Below, piece by piece: positions 37,488 to 44,985 of a stretch of 51,433 bases of DNA. The DNA comes from a virus. The stretch is taken from positions 1-51,433 of the IMG/VR virus record IMGVR_UViG_3300031521_000097, one strand, 5' to 3'. The number at the start of each line of letters is the position of its first letter. Positions within the stretch are counted from its first letter, which is position 1. Below the pieces are notes generated by a model. It saw nothing but the letters and a program-made list of their open reading frames with translations, was not told where the DNA came from and ran no database searches. The position numbers and the translations under genes are program-made.

Positions 37488-38597
37488 TTATGCTCCTGCG
37501 TTCCAGGTTGTGGCGTTGGTATTCAAAAATACCAAGCTGGCCCTGTTGATCAATCCTACCTGAACGTATGCCTCTGCCATCGTAACTTCCAGCATCGGGT
37601 TTAATTCCGAGTAACGGGTTGTTTTGGCGAAGGCTCCCTGTGTTTGCAAGGCGTCGGTTGGCTCCACGATCGGTACTGGCTTGTAATAAGTGTATCCGAG
37701 CTGTGGTGTTGGTGAAAGGGTGACAACGTTCTCGTTCCAGGGTTTGATGGTTGACTGGCTCCCGTCTTTTGCTTCGATGGTGGCGTAACTGTCAATAACC
37801 AAAAACTGGGGATAACCCTTTGCTCTCATGTAAGCGTTTACATTGTCGGCTGATAAAACTTCGACCGATGCCAATCCTGAAACGTTAATCAAAACGGACG
37901 CTACCTTTTTCGCGGTGGCTGTTTGTGCGAGCAATTGCTCAAATTTGGCGCTCTCGATGATGGCAAACATTGGCTTTTTCAATCCAAGTTTGGCGATCGC
38001 TTTTTGCTGTTTTGCAACATCGGCGATTCCATCGGCTGCTACGTTACTCCAAACGGTGACGGCTCCTACAAAGTTGGCGGCAGGTACATTGAAGTTGATA
38101 ACGTCGGCTGTTGCCAGCTCGCCTTCAATCGCTGCAGGAAAGGTTTGAGTGCCCGAGCTCCCGATGCGTAATGCGTCGATTTCGACTTTGTAATCGATTC
38201 CGTCGCTGCATGCCTGGATGTCATCGTATACCATGTCAACCAAGTACTGAGCGGTTGCTTTGTCCGCTTGGTTCGCTCCTGCGATCACCTGCAGGTCTTT
38301 GTATTCGTTGATTTCGATCTCGCCTTTCTCTTTTGAGATTGCGATTTTGCCAAGTTTGCCAGACCAGCTTCCAACTGTCTTTCTGGTTTTGAGCGGTGCT
38401 TTCGTGTTGAATGCTACCTTGTCGGCGGATACCGGGATCCCGTCGTTTCCTTCGATTCCCTTAAGGTCAAATTTCGGAGTGAATTTTAACGGGAATAATT
38501 TGGCCCATACTAATCCGTTGCCGGGTTTGTAAGAGTTGACTTCTGCTTGCATCCCGACCTGGTCGAGATCAAAAAGCGGTTTGTTCATTGCGCCCAT
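37488..38597 (-). CDS. Major capsid protein
   Basis: 369 residues (366 if the ATG at 38588 is used). PLFDLDQVGMQAEVNSYKPG at the N-terminus, GKLGKIAISKEKGEIEINEY, then KPMFAIIESAKFEQLL and TLSPTPQLGYTYYKPVPIVE form the HK97-fold pattern, similar to the gpE-type capsids of Bacteroidota phages. Preceded by a scaffold and a head-fiber protein, as usual. Confidence 0.9.
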   Translation of the reverse strand: MGAMNKPLFDLDQVGMQAEVNSYKPGNGLVWAKLFPLKFTPKFDLKGIEGNDGIPVSADKVAFNTKAPLKTRKTVGSWSGKLGKIAISKEKGEIEINEYKDLQVIAGANQADKATAQYLVDMVYDDIQACSDGIDYKVEIDALRIGSSGTQTFPAAIEGELATADVINFNVPAANFVGAVTVWSNVAADGIADVAKQQKAIAKLGLKKPMFAIIESAKFEQLLAQTATAKKVASVLINVSGLASVEVLSADNVNAYMRAKGYPQFLVIDSYATIEAKDGSQSTIKPWNENVVTLSPTPQLGYTYYKPVPIVEPTDALQTQGAFAKTTRYSELNPMLEVTMAEAYVQVGLINRASLVFLNTNATTWNAGA

Positions 38598-38599
38598 GA

Positions 38600-39151
38600 T
38601 TATACGGCTTTAATTGAGGTGAGTAATGCAAGCACCTCTGGTGAAGCGTTGACTGTCTCTTTGCGAACGATGGCCATGTTTACCAATTTGATGAGCCGGT
38701 CTCCAAGTCCTGCGATAACGGGTGCGCCTGTAAGGTAGGCTGGTGTGTAAAGGGTAACGGCGGATGATGCCGATGCTCCTGCTGCCTGGTACAAAACAGT
38801 ACCGATTGCTACTGCTACGCCGAGCGTAACGGTCACAACGTCTTTCGTTGCGTTGGTGGAAACGAGGCCGGTGCTGGCGACTGCCTTTGCTCCTACGCCG
38901 ATGAAGTCACCGGAAACAATGCCCGATCCTTTGGCAATCTCGATCTCGGTGTCACCCGATAAAACGGCCTTTACCAAGCGGTATGCCTTGATAGGTTTCA
39001 ATGTGCCAGCGTTGACGCCGACTGCGGTCCCTGCTGGGATGTCAAAGGCTGTATTCGCTACGATGCCTCCGCCCGGTTTTTCTCCGATGATCTTCTCAAA
39101 AATCACGGGCTGCACCGCTGCAGCTGCTGTTTCTGTGAAATTGATATCCAT
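38600..39151 (-). CDS. Head fiber / decoration protein
   Basis: 183 residues with an Ala/Val/Gly-rich beta pattern: FEKIIGEKPGGGIVANTAFD, GTLKPIKAYRLVKAVLSGDT, GDRLIKLVNMAIVRKETVNA. It matches proteins called head fiber (phi29 gp8.5-like) in Bacteroidota phages and lies between scaffold and capsid genes. Surface attachment of the capsid is likely. Confidence 0.78.
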   Translation of the reverse strand: MDINFTETAAAAVQPVIFEKIIGEKPGGGIVANTAFDIPAGTAVGVNAGTLKPIKAYRLVKAVLSGDTEIEIAKGSGIVSGDFIGVGAKAVASTGLVSTNATKDVVTVTLGVAVAIGTVLYQAAGASASSAVTLYTPAYLTGAPVIAGLGDRLIKLVNMAIVRKETVNASPEVLALLTSIKAV

Positions 39152-39162
39152 TTTTTTAGGAT

Positions 39163-39852
39163 TTATTTGTTTGTTGGTAACCCTACGATGGCCGGGGCTA
39201 CCGTCTCGGCCTCTCTTGCTTTGATTCGGGCTTCGACCTCTGGTGATGGTTTGTCGGCAGGTGTTCCGCCTCCGCCACCCATCGGTCGTTTGAATGTTGA
39301 ACCACCGAGTGCTGCTGCTGCTACGAATGCTTCCGTGTCCGCCTGTACTTCTGTGAGGAATGAATTGAAATCTTCATCATCTTTAAAAGTCATACGTCCG
39401 AGGCTCTTTTCGTACCTGGCTTTAAATGCGGCGTCTCCTTTTGCGATTGCTGCATCTAATTGCTTTTTTCGGCTGGTGGCTACCTTGTCGCCGTCCATCT
39501 GATTGAGTCGAGCCTCGAGCTTTTCGTATTTCTCCCGGGCTGCTTTCTCTTTCGCTGTTTCGATTTCTGGTTCGCCGTCTGGCTTCTTGGCTGGATCCGA
39601 CTTGTCGTCTCCTGCTTCGATTGGTTTGCCGTCTTTCAGGTTGTGCTTTTTCTCGTAGTTCAGTTTGGCTGTTAACGAGACGCTGGTTGCCTGAAAGTCG
39701 AGGACTGTTTGAAATGTCACCCCCTCGGTTGCGGTTGTGGCCTCTTCTTCAGTCGTTGCGGTCTTGGCGAGCTTGTCTGCAATCCCGGTAATAATTGAGT
39801 TACTTATGCCTGGGAATTTGGCCTTCAGTCCCTCGATGATTAGTGTTTTCAT
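39163..39852 (-). CDS. Capsid scaffold protein
   Basis: 229 residues. N-terminal TLIIEGLKAKFPGISNSII, then a long charged coiled coil (about 85-165: EIETAKEKAAREKYEKLEAR) and a Gly-rich, Pro/Ser tail. The coiled-coil build, high charge and position before the capsid gene are those of a scaffold. First gene of the second late unit, preceded by its own promoter and operator. Confidence 0.8.
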   Translation of the reverse strand: MKTLIIEGLKAKFPGISNSIITGIADKLAKTATTEEEATTATEGVTFQTVLDFQATSVSLTAKLNYEKKHNLKDGKPIEAGDDKSDPAKKPDGEPEIETAKEKAAREKYEKLEARLNQMDGDKVATSRKKQLDAAIAKGDAAFKARYEKSLGRMTFKDDEDFNSFLTEVQADTEAFVAAAALGGSTFKRPMGGGGGTPADKPSPEVEARIKAREAETVAPAIVGLPTNK

Positions 39853-39888
39853 ACCCTTTTTTTTGCTTGTTTAAAAGTTTATCTGTTG

Positions 39889-39928
39889 CAAAGATAGGGA
39901 GTTGTAAAAGTGATTTTATTACAAACAC
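39889..39928 (-). promoter_or_regulatory. Promoter and operator copy 6 of the capsid-tail unit
   Basis: TATCTTTG (39889-39896) is a -7 box on the minus strand. The operator GTGATTTTATTACAAACAC (39910-39928) lies just upstream in the -33 region. The start ATG 39852 is 37 bases downstream of the -7 box. It probably drives the scaffold-to-tail transcript. Confidence 0.7.
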
Positions 39929-40035
39929 TAAATATTTTTGATTTATTTTTATCTGTCTGGTTTGTAGTGTCTTATTTGGATTGATGCTAAACAACAAAAA
40001 TACTTAACATATGTAAAAAGTTTGATGTTTTTTAC

Positions 40036-40065
40036 TTGCGTGGTGTACGTTAAAACGTATCTTTG
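40036..40065 (+). promoter_or_regulatory. Rightward promoter of the accessory cassette
   Basis: TTG (40036-40038), 19 bases, then TATCTTTG (40058-40065). A palindrome TACGTTAAAACGTA (40046-40059) lies between the boxes and is a possible operator for another regulator. It differs from the 19-bp phage operator, which suggests separate control of these genes. Confidence 0.75.
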
Positions 40066-40111
40066 TTAAGTCGTCAGGGAAGTAACCCGGGTGATCTTAA
40101 AAGCTCAAAAA

Positions 40112-40444
40112 ATGGAAAATACCTACATTACCCCAACAAAAGAAAGACCAGTATTTGTGGCTTACTGTAATGCCTTTGGATGTATCGACAAAAGGATGTA
40201 TAAATCATGGAACGTTAAAAACGATAAAACCAATAGTGTAGGCGATACCTTTGCTTTATCTTTTGCGGATGCTGTAAATTCACTTCATGAGTGGATTAAA
40301 GATCACGCCCAATTTGTTATCGAAAATCCAAAATGCAAATTCATTATTCAGTCTATAAACGGCACAATAACCAAATATGACGACGTTGTATATGCTGACG
40401 TTTACGAAATCAGCGCAGCCAAAGCAAAAAAATATATTATTTAA
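40112..40444 (+). CDS. Hypothetical protein, 110 aa
   Basis: Start ATG 40112, after the promoter. YITPTKERPVFVAYCNAFG, ADAVNSLHEWIKDHAQFVIE and SAAKAKKYII. An alpha/beta protein with no recognised family. First gene of the plus-strand cassette. Confidence 0.72.
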   Translation: MENTYITPTKERPVFVAYCNAFGCIDKRMYKSWNVKNDKTNSVGDTFALSFADAVNSLHEWIKDHAQFVIENPKCKFIIQSINGTITKYDDVVYADVYEISAAKAKKYII

Positions 40445-40491
40445 TTATAAACCGGCCCTGGGTTTTGCCTGGGGCCACAAAAACTTTCAAA

Positions 40492-40731
40492 ATGATTCAA
40501 TTTTCAGATATTAAAAAAGGTGTGATTCTTGCGAATACTTACGACAAAGGCAAGACTGTTACTTTTTTCAGGATGGGTAAACGTACCCAGACTGGGTTTG
40601 AAATGTTTGATTTCGAGTATTCTGAAAACAACGTTATTGCCTTAAACGCGACCGTTAATGGTGGCTTTTATCATTCGAATTGGTTTACTATCGAAAACAA
40701 ACCGGAATTATTTACAACTTTTAAAAACTAA
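40492..40731 (+). CDS. Hypothetical protein, 79 aa
   Basis: Start ATG 40492, after an ACAAAAACTTTCAAA leader. Beta-rich: IQFSDIKKGVILANTYDKGK, GFEMFDFEYSENNVIALNAT. No family is recognised. Cassette gene two. Confidence 0.68.
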   Translation: MIQFSDIKKGVILANTYDKGKTVTFFRMGKRTQTGFEMFDFEYSENNVIALNATVNGGFYHSNWFTIENKPELFTTFKN

Positions 40732-40735
40732 AATC

Positions 40736-40873
40736 GTGAAAAACTTACTTAGTAATATTGATTCTCTTTCTGGATCCGGTCTTAATGAAGGCTTGGTGAT
40801 CCTTGCTTTTGTGGTCCTTGCTTTTGTTGCATCGGTGGCCTTCTCTTATTTAACCAATGAATCTAAAATCTAA
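40736..40873 (+). CDS. Small single-span membrane protein, 45 aa
   Basis: GTG start at 40736. VKNLLSNIDSLSGSGLNEG then a hydrophobic helix (VILAFVVLAFVASVAFSY) and TNESKI. The GTG follows the preceding stop by a few bases and the reading ends just before the next gene's ATG, so the order supports it. Confidence 0.58.
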   Translation: MKNLLSNIDSLSGSGLNEGLVILAFVVLAFVASVAFSYLTNESKI

Positions 40874-40877
40874 AATT

Positions 40878-41741
40878 ATGGAAACTTTGAATCTTGTTAA
40901 AATTCCCGGCCTTTATGCTGCTGCGTATCGTGCCTATTCTGGGACGTCTTTTTCTCCTGAACGTCGGGCTACTGATTCGGTGGCTGGTCATGAATCTGAG
41001 CTGAACGAGGACCTGGCTGGAATGCCCGAAGGCGATCGGATCCGGTACACTGAAAATTATAAAAAATACTTGTTTGCCTGGCTGTCTGCAAAGAGTCGCT
41101 GTTTGTCCTCGATGATTACCGGACCGGCTAATTTCCCGGTGCGAAGGAATGAAAAGGCGAATAATTCAGAACACAACCGGTCGGTGGAATTTACCGAGTG
41201 GCGGTCTAAGGCTCTTTACTCAATTGCAAAACGTATAGAGGAATCGAAACCGGAGGCGCAAAAGGTCGACGAGCAATTCACTCAATTTAAGAAACAGGTT
41301 GATCGGTTGTTTGAAGGGTGGGGAGTTACAAACTTTAAGGGTAGGCTTGAGACGGTTGCAAAAAGTGGAAATGCTGAACTTGTTGAAAAGGTTTTAGAAT
41401 ATCTAAAATTCATGCAGATTGAAAAAAACAGGGTTCTCGTAACTCCAAGAAACGGGATCTGGTCCCTGGGCATGGAAGCTGAAAAGAACCGCGAGCTGGC
41501 TGTCGATCAATCCTGTGCTGAAAGTACCGAGCAGGAAGTCGCCGGTGTTCGGGTTGTGAAAAATACGGCGGAGGACCGGATTCAGTTGTTTTTCGATGGC
41601 AAACCGGAACCCGAAACAATCGCCTCACTCAAACATGCGGCCTTCAAATGGTCACCTTCGCGCGGTTGCTGGCAGCGTCAGTTGACTTCAAATGCTGTTC
41701 ATGCGACCGATGTACTTTTATCAAATCTTCTAAAATCGTAA
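40878..41741 (+). CDS. Accessory protein with a C-terminal polyvalent-type domain, 287 aa
   Basis: Start ATG 40878. N-terminus: SGTSFSPERRATDSVAGHES, then a helical domain (EWRSKALYSIAKRIEESKPE, VDRLFEGWGVTNFKGRLETV). Near the C-terminus VRVVKNTAEDRIQLFFDGKP, AAFKWSPSRGCWQRQLTSNA is a small domain that I know from large polyvalent and antirestriction-type phage and plasmid proteins. It might counter a host defence, an inference from that resemblance. It is the biggest gene of the cassette. Confidence 0.75.
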   Translation: METLNLVKIPGLYAAAYRAYSGTSFSPERRATDSVAGHESELNEDLAGMPEGDRIRYTENYKKYLFAWLSAKSRCLSSMITGPANFPVRRNEKANNSEHNRSVEFTEWRSKALYSIAKRIEESKPEAQKVDEQFTQFKKQVDRLFEGWGVTNFKGRLETVAKSGNAELVEKVLEYLKFMQIEKNRVLVTPRNGIWSLGMEAEKNRELAVDQSCAESTEQEVAGVRVVKNTAEDRIQLFFDGKPEPETIASLKHAAFKWSPSRGCWQRQLTSNAVHATDVLLSNLLKS

Positions 41742-41743
41742 AA

Positions 41744-42106
41744 ATGAAAAAGGCAGACTGGACTATCGCTGATAAAGACGGGAATATTACTATCCCGGAT
41801 GAACTGGACGGGCTTTTCAATAAGCTCGGCTTCCAGTTAAGGTTTCACACTTTTAGTGGCAAAAATGAACTTCAAACCGTTGTCGACATGGTTTGGATTG
41901 CCTCTGAATATTTTAAGAAAAAGACCGACGCTCCTGTCGATCTCCGCTCTTTGGTTCGTGCTGCAGTCCTCGGTCGTCAGGCTCAGGTGGCGGATGCTGT
42001 TGGTGTTCGCCGGGCTACCATCTCTGAATATCTGAACGGGAAGTCGTCGATGCATGCCGATACTGTGGAGGCTATTCTGAATTATAAACCCGGGGGCCAT
42101 GAGTGA
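41744..42106 (+). CDS. XRE-type helix-turn-helix protein, 120 aa
   Basis: Start ATG 41744. The C-terminal third is a helix-turn-helix: RQAQVADAVGVRRATISEYL, then GKSSMHADTVEAILNY. The N-terminal part (ITIPDELDGLFNKLGFQLRF) resembles a small sensor or dimerisation domain. It could regulate this cassette or bind the 19-bp operators. Confidence 0.76.
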   Translation: MKKADWTIADKDGNITIPDELDGLFNKLGFQLRFHTFSGKNELQTVVDMVWIASEYFKKKTDAPVDLRSLVRAAVLGRQAQVADAVGVRRATISEYLNGKSSMHADTVEAILNYKPGGHE

Positions 42107-42281
42107 TCTGGAGAAATATTACAACGAATCCTTTAAGGTTGCCGGTGATCCTGCTTTCTCTGAAATTGAACAGGAGTATCGGGATATGATCGAGCGGACG
42201 ATGGGCTTTGCTGCTTGGAAAGCAAGGCGTGCATTGGATGCTTTTGGTGACGCTGTTCGTGTGGCGTATCGAATGAATTAA
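42099..42281 (+). CDS. Hypothetical protein, 60 aa
   Basis: Small helical protein: LEKYYNESFKVAGDPAFSEI, ERTMGFAAWKARRALDAFG. Overlaps the upstream gene by eight bases. No family is recognised. Ends the cassette, convergent with the MuF-type gene. Confidence 0.68.
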   Translation: MSDLEKYYNESFKVAGDPAFSEIEQEYRDMIERTMGFAAWKARRALDAFGDAVRVAYRMN

Positions 42282-42287
42282 AAATCT

Positions 42288-42301
42288 AGGGATTGAACCC
42301 T
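42288..42301. terminator. Weak bidirectional hairpin between convergent units
   Basis: AGGG (42288-42291) and CCCT (42298-42301) pair around ATTGAA; T-rich runs follow on both strands (CTTTTATC to the right, AGATTTTT to the left). It lies between two convergent stops (42281 and 42307), where a terminator is expected, but the stem is only four to five pairs. Confidence 0.45.
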
Positions 42302-42306
42302 GGCTT

Positions 42307-44178
42307 TTATCTCTTTGGTTTTGGTGGCGACTTCGCTTTCTTTTTTGGTGTGATTTCCTTCAGTTTGCTGGTGTTGAATAGAACGAATTCTTCGCCGGTA
42401 GCCATCGCGTCATAGTATTGAATCCCATCGAATCCCATTTTTTCGACAATCTTTGAAACCTCCGCCGAGTTTGCCATTGACAAACCTTTTGATTTTAGGT
42501 ATTTCTCAAAGGATGCCATGTCGTCTGGGTGCATCAAATTTAAGAACTTAGGCGTTCCGATAAATTCCGAAACCGTCAGGCCGTCATCTTCTGGATCGTA
42601 AAATCGCGAGAGTGCGGCTTTGTCTTTTCCTAAATAAAGCCCGTTTCCTGCTCCACCATACCCGGCTCCGCTTCCGCCTTCGACCCTGTAGAATGTGTCT
42701 TTGGTGTAATTGGCTGGTTTCGCGTGGTTGTTTTTAATCCATGCTTTTACCTCTTCTTCGTCGCCGAGCGCATCCTTCATTATCTGTTTGGTTGCTGCAT
42801 CCTTCAGCATCGTTTCTGTGGTGGCGGTGCTGGTTGTGTTGACTGCTGCCAACAACGCGTTTTCTTTGGCGAGTGCCTGAGCTGCGATTACTTTGTCCGC
42901 CTCCGCTTTGATGGCTGCCTGAACAATCTTATCCTGCGCGATCTTGTCTGCTGCGATCTTTGCTGCCTTCTCTGCCTGTATCCCATCAAAAGATAAACCT
43001 TTGGTGATGTCTCCTGCGACGTAATTGTCAGCGATGAAGTAAGGCGTCGTCTTTGCGGCGATCACTCTTTCGGCGTTGTCTTTTGCCCATTGCAGGAATT
43101 TCCCGGGTACCGATTTTATCTGGTTGACGCTGGTCCCGTCCGTTGGTTCGCCATCCAGGATCCGTTGGGTGTCTGCCTTTAATTCGTCGGTTGTTTTTAA
43201 AATAAACGTGACGCTGCACATGCATTGAGCATGCCATGATGTGAATTTAAATTCCTTCGGGTAGTCTCCTGCCAGGGTGTCGCAAATGTCGACCTTTTTA
43301 TGTGCGTTCGATAACTTGACCGTAAACCCAACAATGAAGTCAAATTGTTGCATCCTGGTATGGTCCGCCGTCCGGTAGGCCATTGTGCCTTCAGTCCTGG
43401 TGAGGCGCATGGCGTTCTTGTAGCTGGATTTGTAGACTCCCCGGCCCGGGTGATACTTTGGATTTTCAACTTTCCAGGTGACGGCTCCTGTGATGGGATC
43501 CGTATATTTTCGGCGCTGTTGTTTAATGATGATCTTGTTTCCTTTGCTGTCGAGCACAGGCTCCCCGGCGGCGTTTTTAAGGTGCATCTGAAACCGGCGG
43601 TACACTCGGTCGGGTTCTTTGAGGAATTGCCGGGCATCTCTCGCCATCTCTGCTGCAGGTTTTCCGGAGCGGATCCCGTCGTCGAGGCTCATCTCGATCT
43701 CGGTTTTGAATTGGTTGGTATATTTCCACACTCGGTCGGAAAGGTTGAGCCCTGGCTCCCCTGTTTTGCGGCTGATGAAGGCGTCCCGGGCTTGCTCGTT
43801 GTTGTTGAATAACTCTCTAAGTTTTGGCTCTGCTTTGGCCTCCGTGATGCTGGTGAATAGGTCGGCTGGTCCAGTTGTTGGTTTTGCCATCCCGAGGATG
43901 CTCATTGCCATCGCGTCGTTTTTCATGTTTGAGCTGGCCCATTCGGCCTTCGTTCCTGCAACAATTACGACCTGCATTTCTGCGGCCATGCTTTTAGTCA
44001 GTTTGTCGATCCTGGTTTTGGTTCCAGGGTAGTTGGTAAAGCTGAACGGCTTGTCTGGGTTGAAATTGGAAACAGTCGCACCTACCAGCGCAGCTTCCTG
44101 CACCGCTTTCTGGTAGATAAGATCAATTTTTTTGGCATTGGCCTCTATCCTGTTTTTGTGCGCTTGTTCCCAATCCAT
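42307..44178 (-). CDS. MuF-type head protein with C-terminal ADP-ribosyltransferase-like domain
   Basis: I start at MDWEQAHK (ATG 44178; the frame extends to 44316). 623 residues. Residues about 130-325 are the MuF/gp7 head-morphogenesis region (MRLTRTEGTMAYRTADHTRM, and the end SWHAQCMC). An Ala/Lys-rich coiled coil links it (about 385-470). The last 130 residues look like an ADP-ribosyltransferase: FYRVEGGSG (Arg), GNGLYLGKDKAALSRFY, and GFDGIQYYDAMATGEEFVLF, where GEE gives the catalytic Glu. Known polyvalent MuF proteins carry such toxins into the host with the DNA. The substrate is unknown. Confidence 0.8.
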   Translation of the reverse strand: MDWEQAHKNRIEANAKKIDLIYQKAVQEAALVGATVSNFNPDKPFSFTNYPGTKTRIDKLTKSMAAEMQVVIVAGTKAEWASSNMKNDAMAMSILGMAKPTTGPADLFTSITEAKAEPKLRELFNNNEQARDAFISRKTGEPGLNLSDRVWKYTNQFKTEIEMSLDDGIRSGKPAAEMARDARQFLKEPDRVYRRFQMHLKNAAGEPVLDSKGNKIIIKQQRRKYTDPITGAVTWKVENPKYHPGRGVYKSSYKNAMRLTRTEGTMAYRTADHTRMQQFDFIVGFTVKLSNAHKKVDICDTLAGDYPKEFKFTSWHAQCMCSVTFILKTTDELKADTQRILDGEPTDGTSVNQIKSVPGKFLQWAKDNAERVIAAKTTPYFIADNYVAGDITKGLSFDGIQAEKAAKIAADKIAQDKIVQAAIKAEADKVIAAQALAKENALLAAVNTTSTATTETMLKDAATKQIMKDALGDEEEVKAWIKNNHAKPANYTKDTFYRVEGGSGAGYGGAGNGLYLGKDKAALSRFYDPEDDGLTVSEFIGTPKFLNLMHPDDMASFEKYLKSKGLSMANSAEVSKIVEKMGFDGIQYYDAMATGEEFVLFNTSKLKEITPKKKAKSPPKPKR

Positions 44179-44182
44179 AATT

Positions 44183-44416
44183 TTATTGTTTGTCCTCGTA
44201 AAATTCAGCCAATTCCTTAACTGTACCCCAACATTCGCGCTGGTCCATTTCGACCTCTGTGTCTCTGTCTGACATTGAAATGGCTTTAGTAATAACGAAC
44301 GTGTAATAAATAGCACCGTATCGATAGGCTATTTGCGTGACTTTTCGTGTTATGATACTGCCTCCGTTTATAAACACGACCTTTTCCCCTGTATTGAATT
44401 TCGTCTCTATGATCAT
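44183..44416 (-). CDS. Hypothetical protein, 77 aa
   Basis: Start MIIETKFNTGEKVVFIN (ATG 44416). A beta-rich small protein (GGSIITRKVTQIAYRYGAIY), SH3-like by eye. No family is recognised. It stops four bases before the MuF gene start. Confidence 0.66.
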   Translation of the reverse strand: MIIETKFNTGEKVVFINGGSIITRKVTQIAYRYGAIYYTFVITKAISMSDRDTEVEMDQRECWGTVKELAEFYEDKQ

Positions 44417-44420
44417 GGCT

Positions 44421-44612
44421 TTATTGGCTGATTTTAATCCATTTGTCGTTTGCTGTTTTGCCGACCTGAATTTCTCCGTTGGCGTAAAGGGCATTTAGTG
44501 CCCTGGTCAGCTCCTGGTCTAATTCCATTCTGGTAACGAGTAGCGGTGCTTTCCCGGCTTTCCTTTTTGCTTCGATCATCTCCCGGATGGTCTGTAATAT
44601 TGCGTCCTCCAT
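44421..44612 (-). CDS. Small hypothetical helical protein, 63 aa
   Basis: Begins MEDAILQTIREMIEAKRKAG, followed by VTRMELDQELTRALNALY. A winged-helix-like order of helix and wing (GEIQVGKTANDKWIKI) is possible. Start ATG 44612 is only nine bases from the operator, so this gene is the first of its unit. Confidence 0.68.
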   Translation of the reverse strand: MEDAILQTIREMIEAKRKAGKAPLLVTRMELDQELTRALNALYANGEIQVGKTANDKWIKISQ

Positions 44613-44621
44613 GCTTAAAAT

Positions 44622-44670
44622 GTGATTGTTTGGTAATCACAAAATTAATACTTTGTTGACTAAATACAAA
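44622..44670 (-). promoter_or_regulatory. Promoter with operator copy 7
   Basis: On the minus strand TTTG (44667-44670), 19 bases, then TAATTTTG (44640-44647). The operator GTGATTGTTTGGTAATCAC (44622-44640) overlaps the last base of the -7 box and covers the start site. Sequence is very similar to the lysis promoter at 25082-25131, including TTTGTATTTAGT. It drives the 44612-42307 genes. Confidence 0.8.
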
Positions 44671-44673
44671 TAG

Positions 44674-44704
44674 AAAAAGCCGACCATTGATCCGGTCGGC
44701 TTTT
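44674..44704. terminator. Strong intrinsic terminator
   Basis: AGCCGACC (44678-44685) and GGTCGGCT (44694-44701) form a perfect 8-bp stem with an 8-base loop; the minus strand then has TTTTT. It ends the transcript of genes 46290-44773 and is immediately followed by the next promoter. T and A runs on both sides would make it work in both directions. Confidence 0.85.
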
Positions 44705-44772
44705 AGTATGCTTCGTAGTTTCTCCGGTGCAAAGATACACACGAAAGGCTCAAATTGCTACTTTATGCGAAC

Positions 44773-44985
44773 CTAAATCTTTGCTGTATTAGGCGCATAT
44801 TCTGACAATGGAACATCAATCAAATAAGACAGATCGGTATTTTTAATCTTTATTTTATCATCTGCCGATAAGAATAAAAACGGAATGTCGTTAACGTCCT
44901 TAACAATGTTTATAAATGTTGAATCACTTATAAACACGTGATCCAATTGTTCTGCCTGCTGTTGAGTTAATTTAATCCCTTCCAT
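44773..44985 (-). CDS. Hypothetical protein, 70 aa
   Basis: Start MEGIKLTQQQAEQLDHVF (ATG 44985, one-base overlap with the upstream stop). It has FISDSTFINIVKDVNDIPFL and LSYLIDVPLSEYAPNTAKI. No family is recognised. Probably a chaperone or accessory of the structural protein upstream. Confidence 0.68.
   Translation of the reverse strand: MEGIKLTQQQAEQLDHVFISDSTFINIVKDVNDIPFLFLSADDKIKIKNTDLSYLIDVPLSEYAPNTAKI

Noticed and set aside
40450-40478. GGCCC...GGGCC hairpin between the first two cassette genes
   Set aside because: No T run follows and it lies within an operon, so I do not call it a terminator; it may affect translation.
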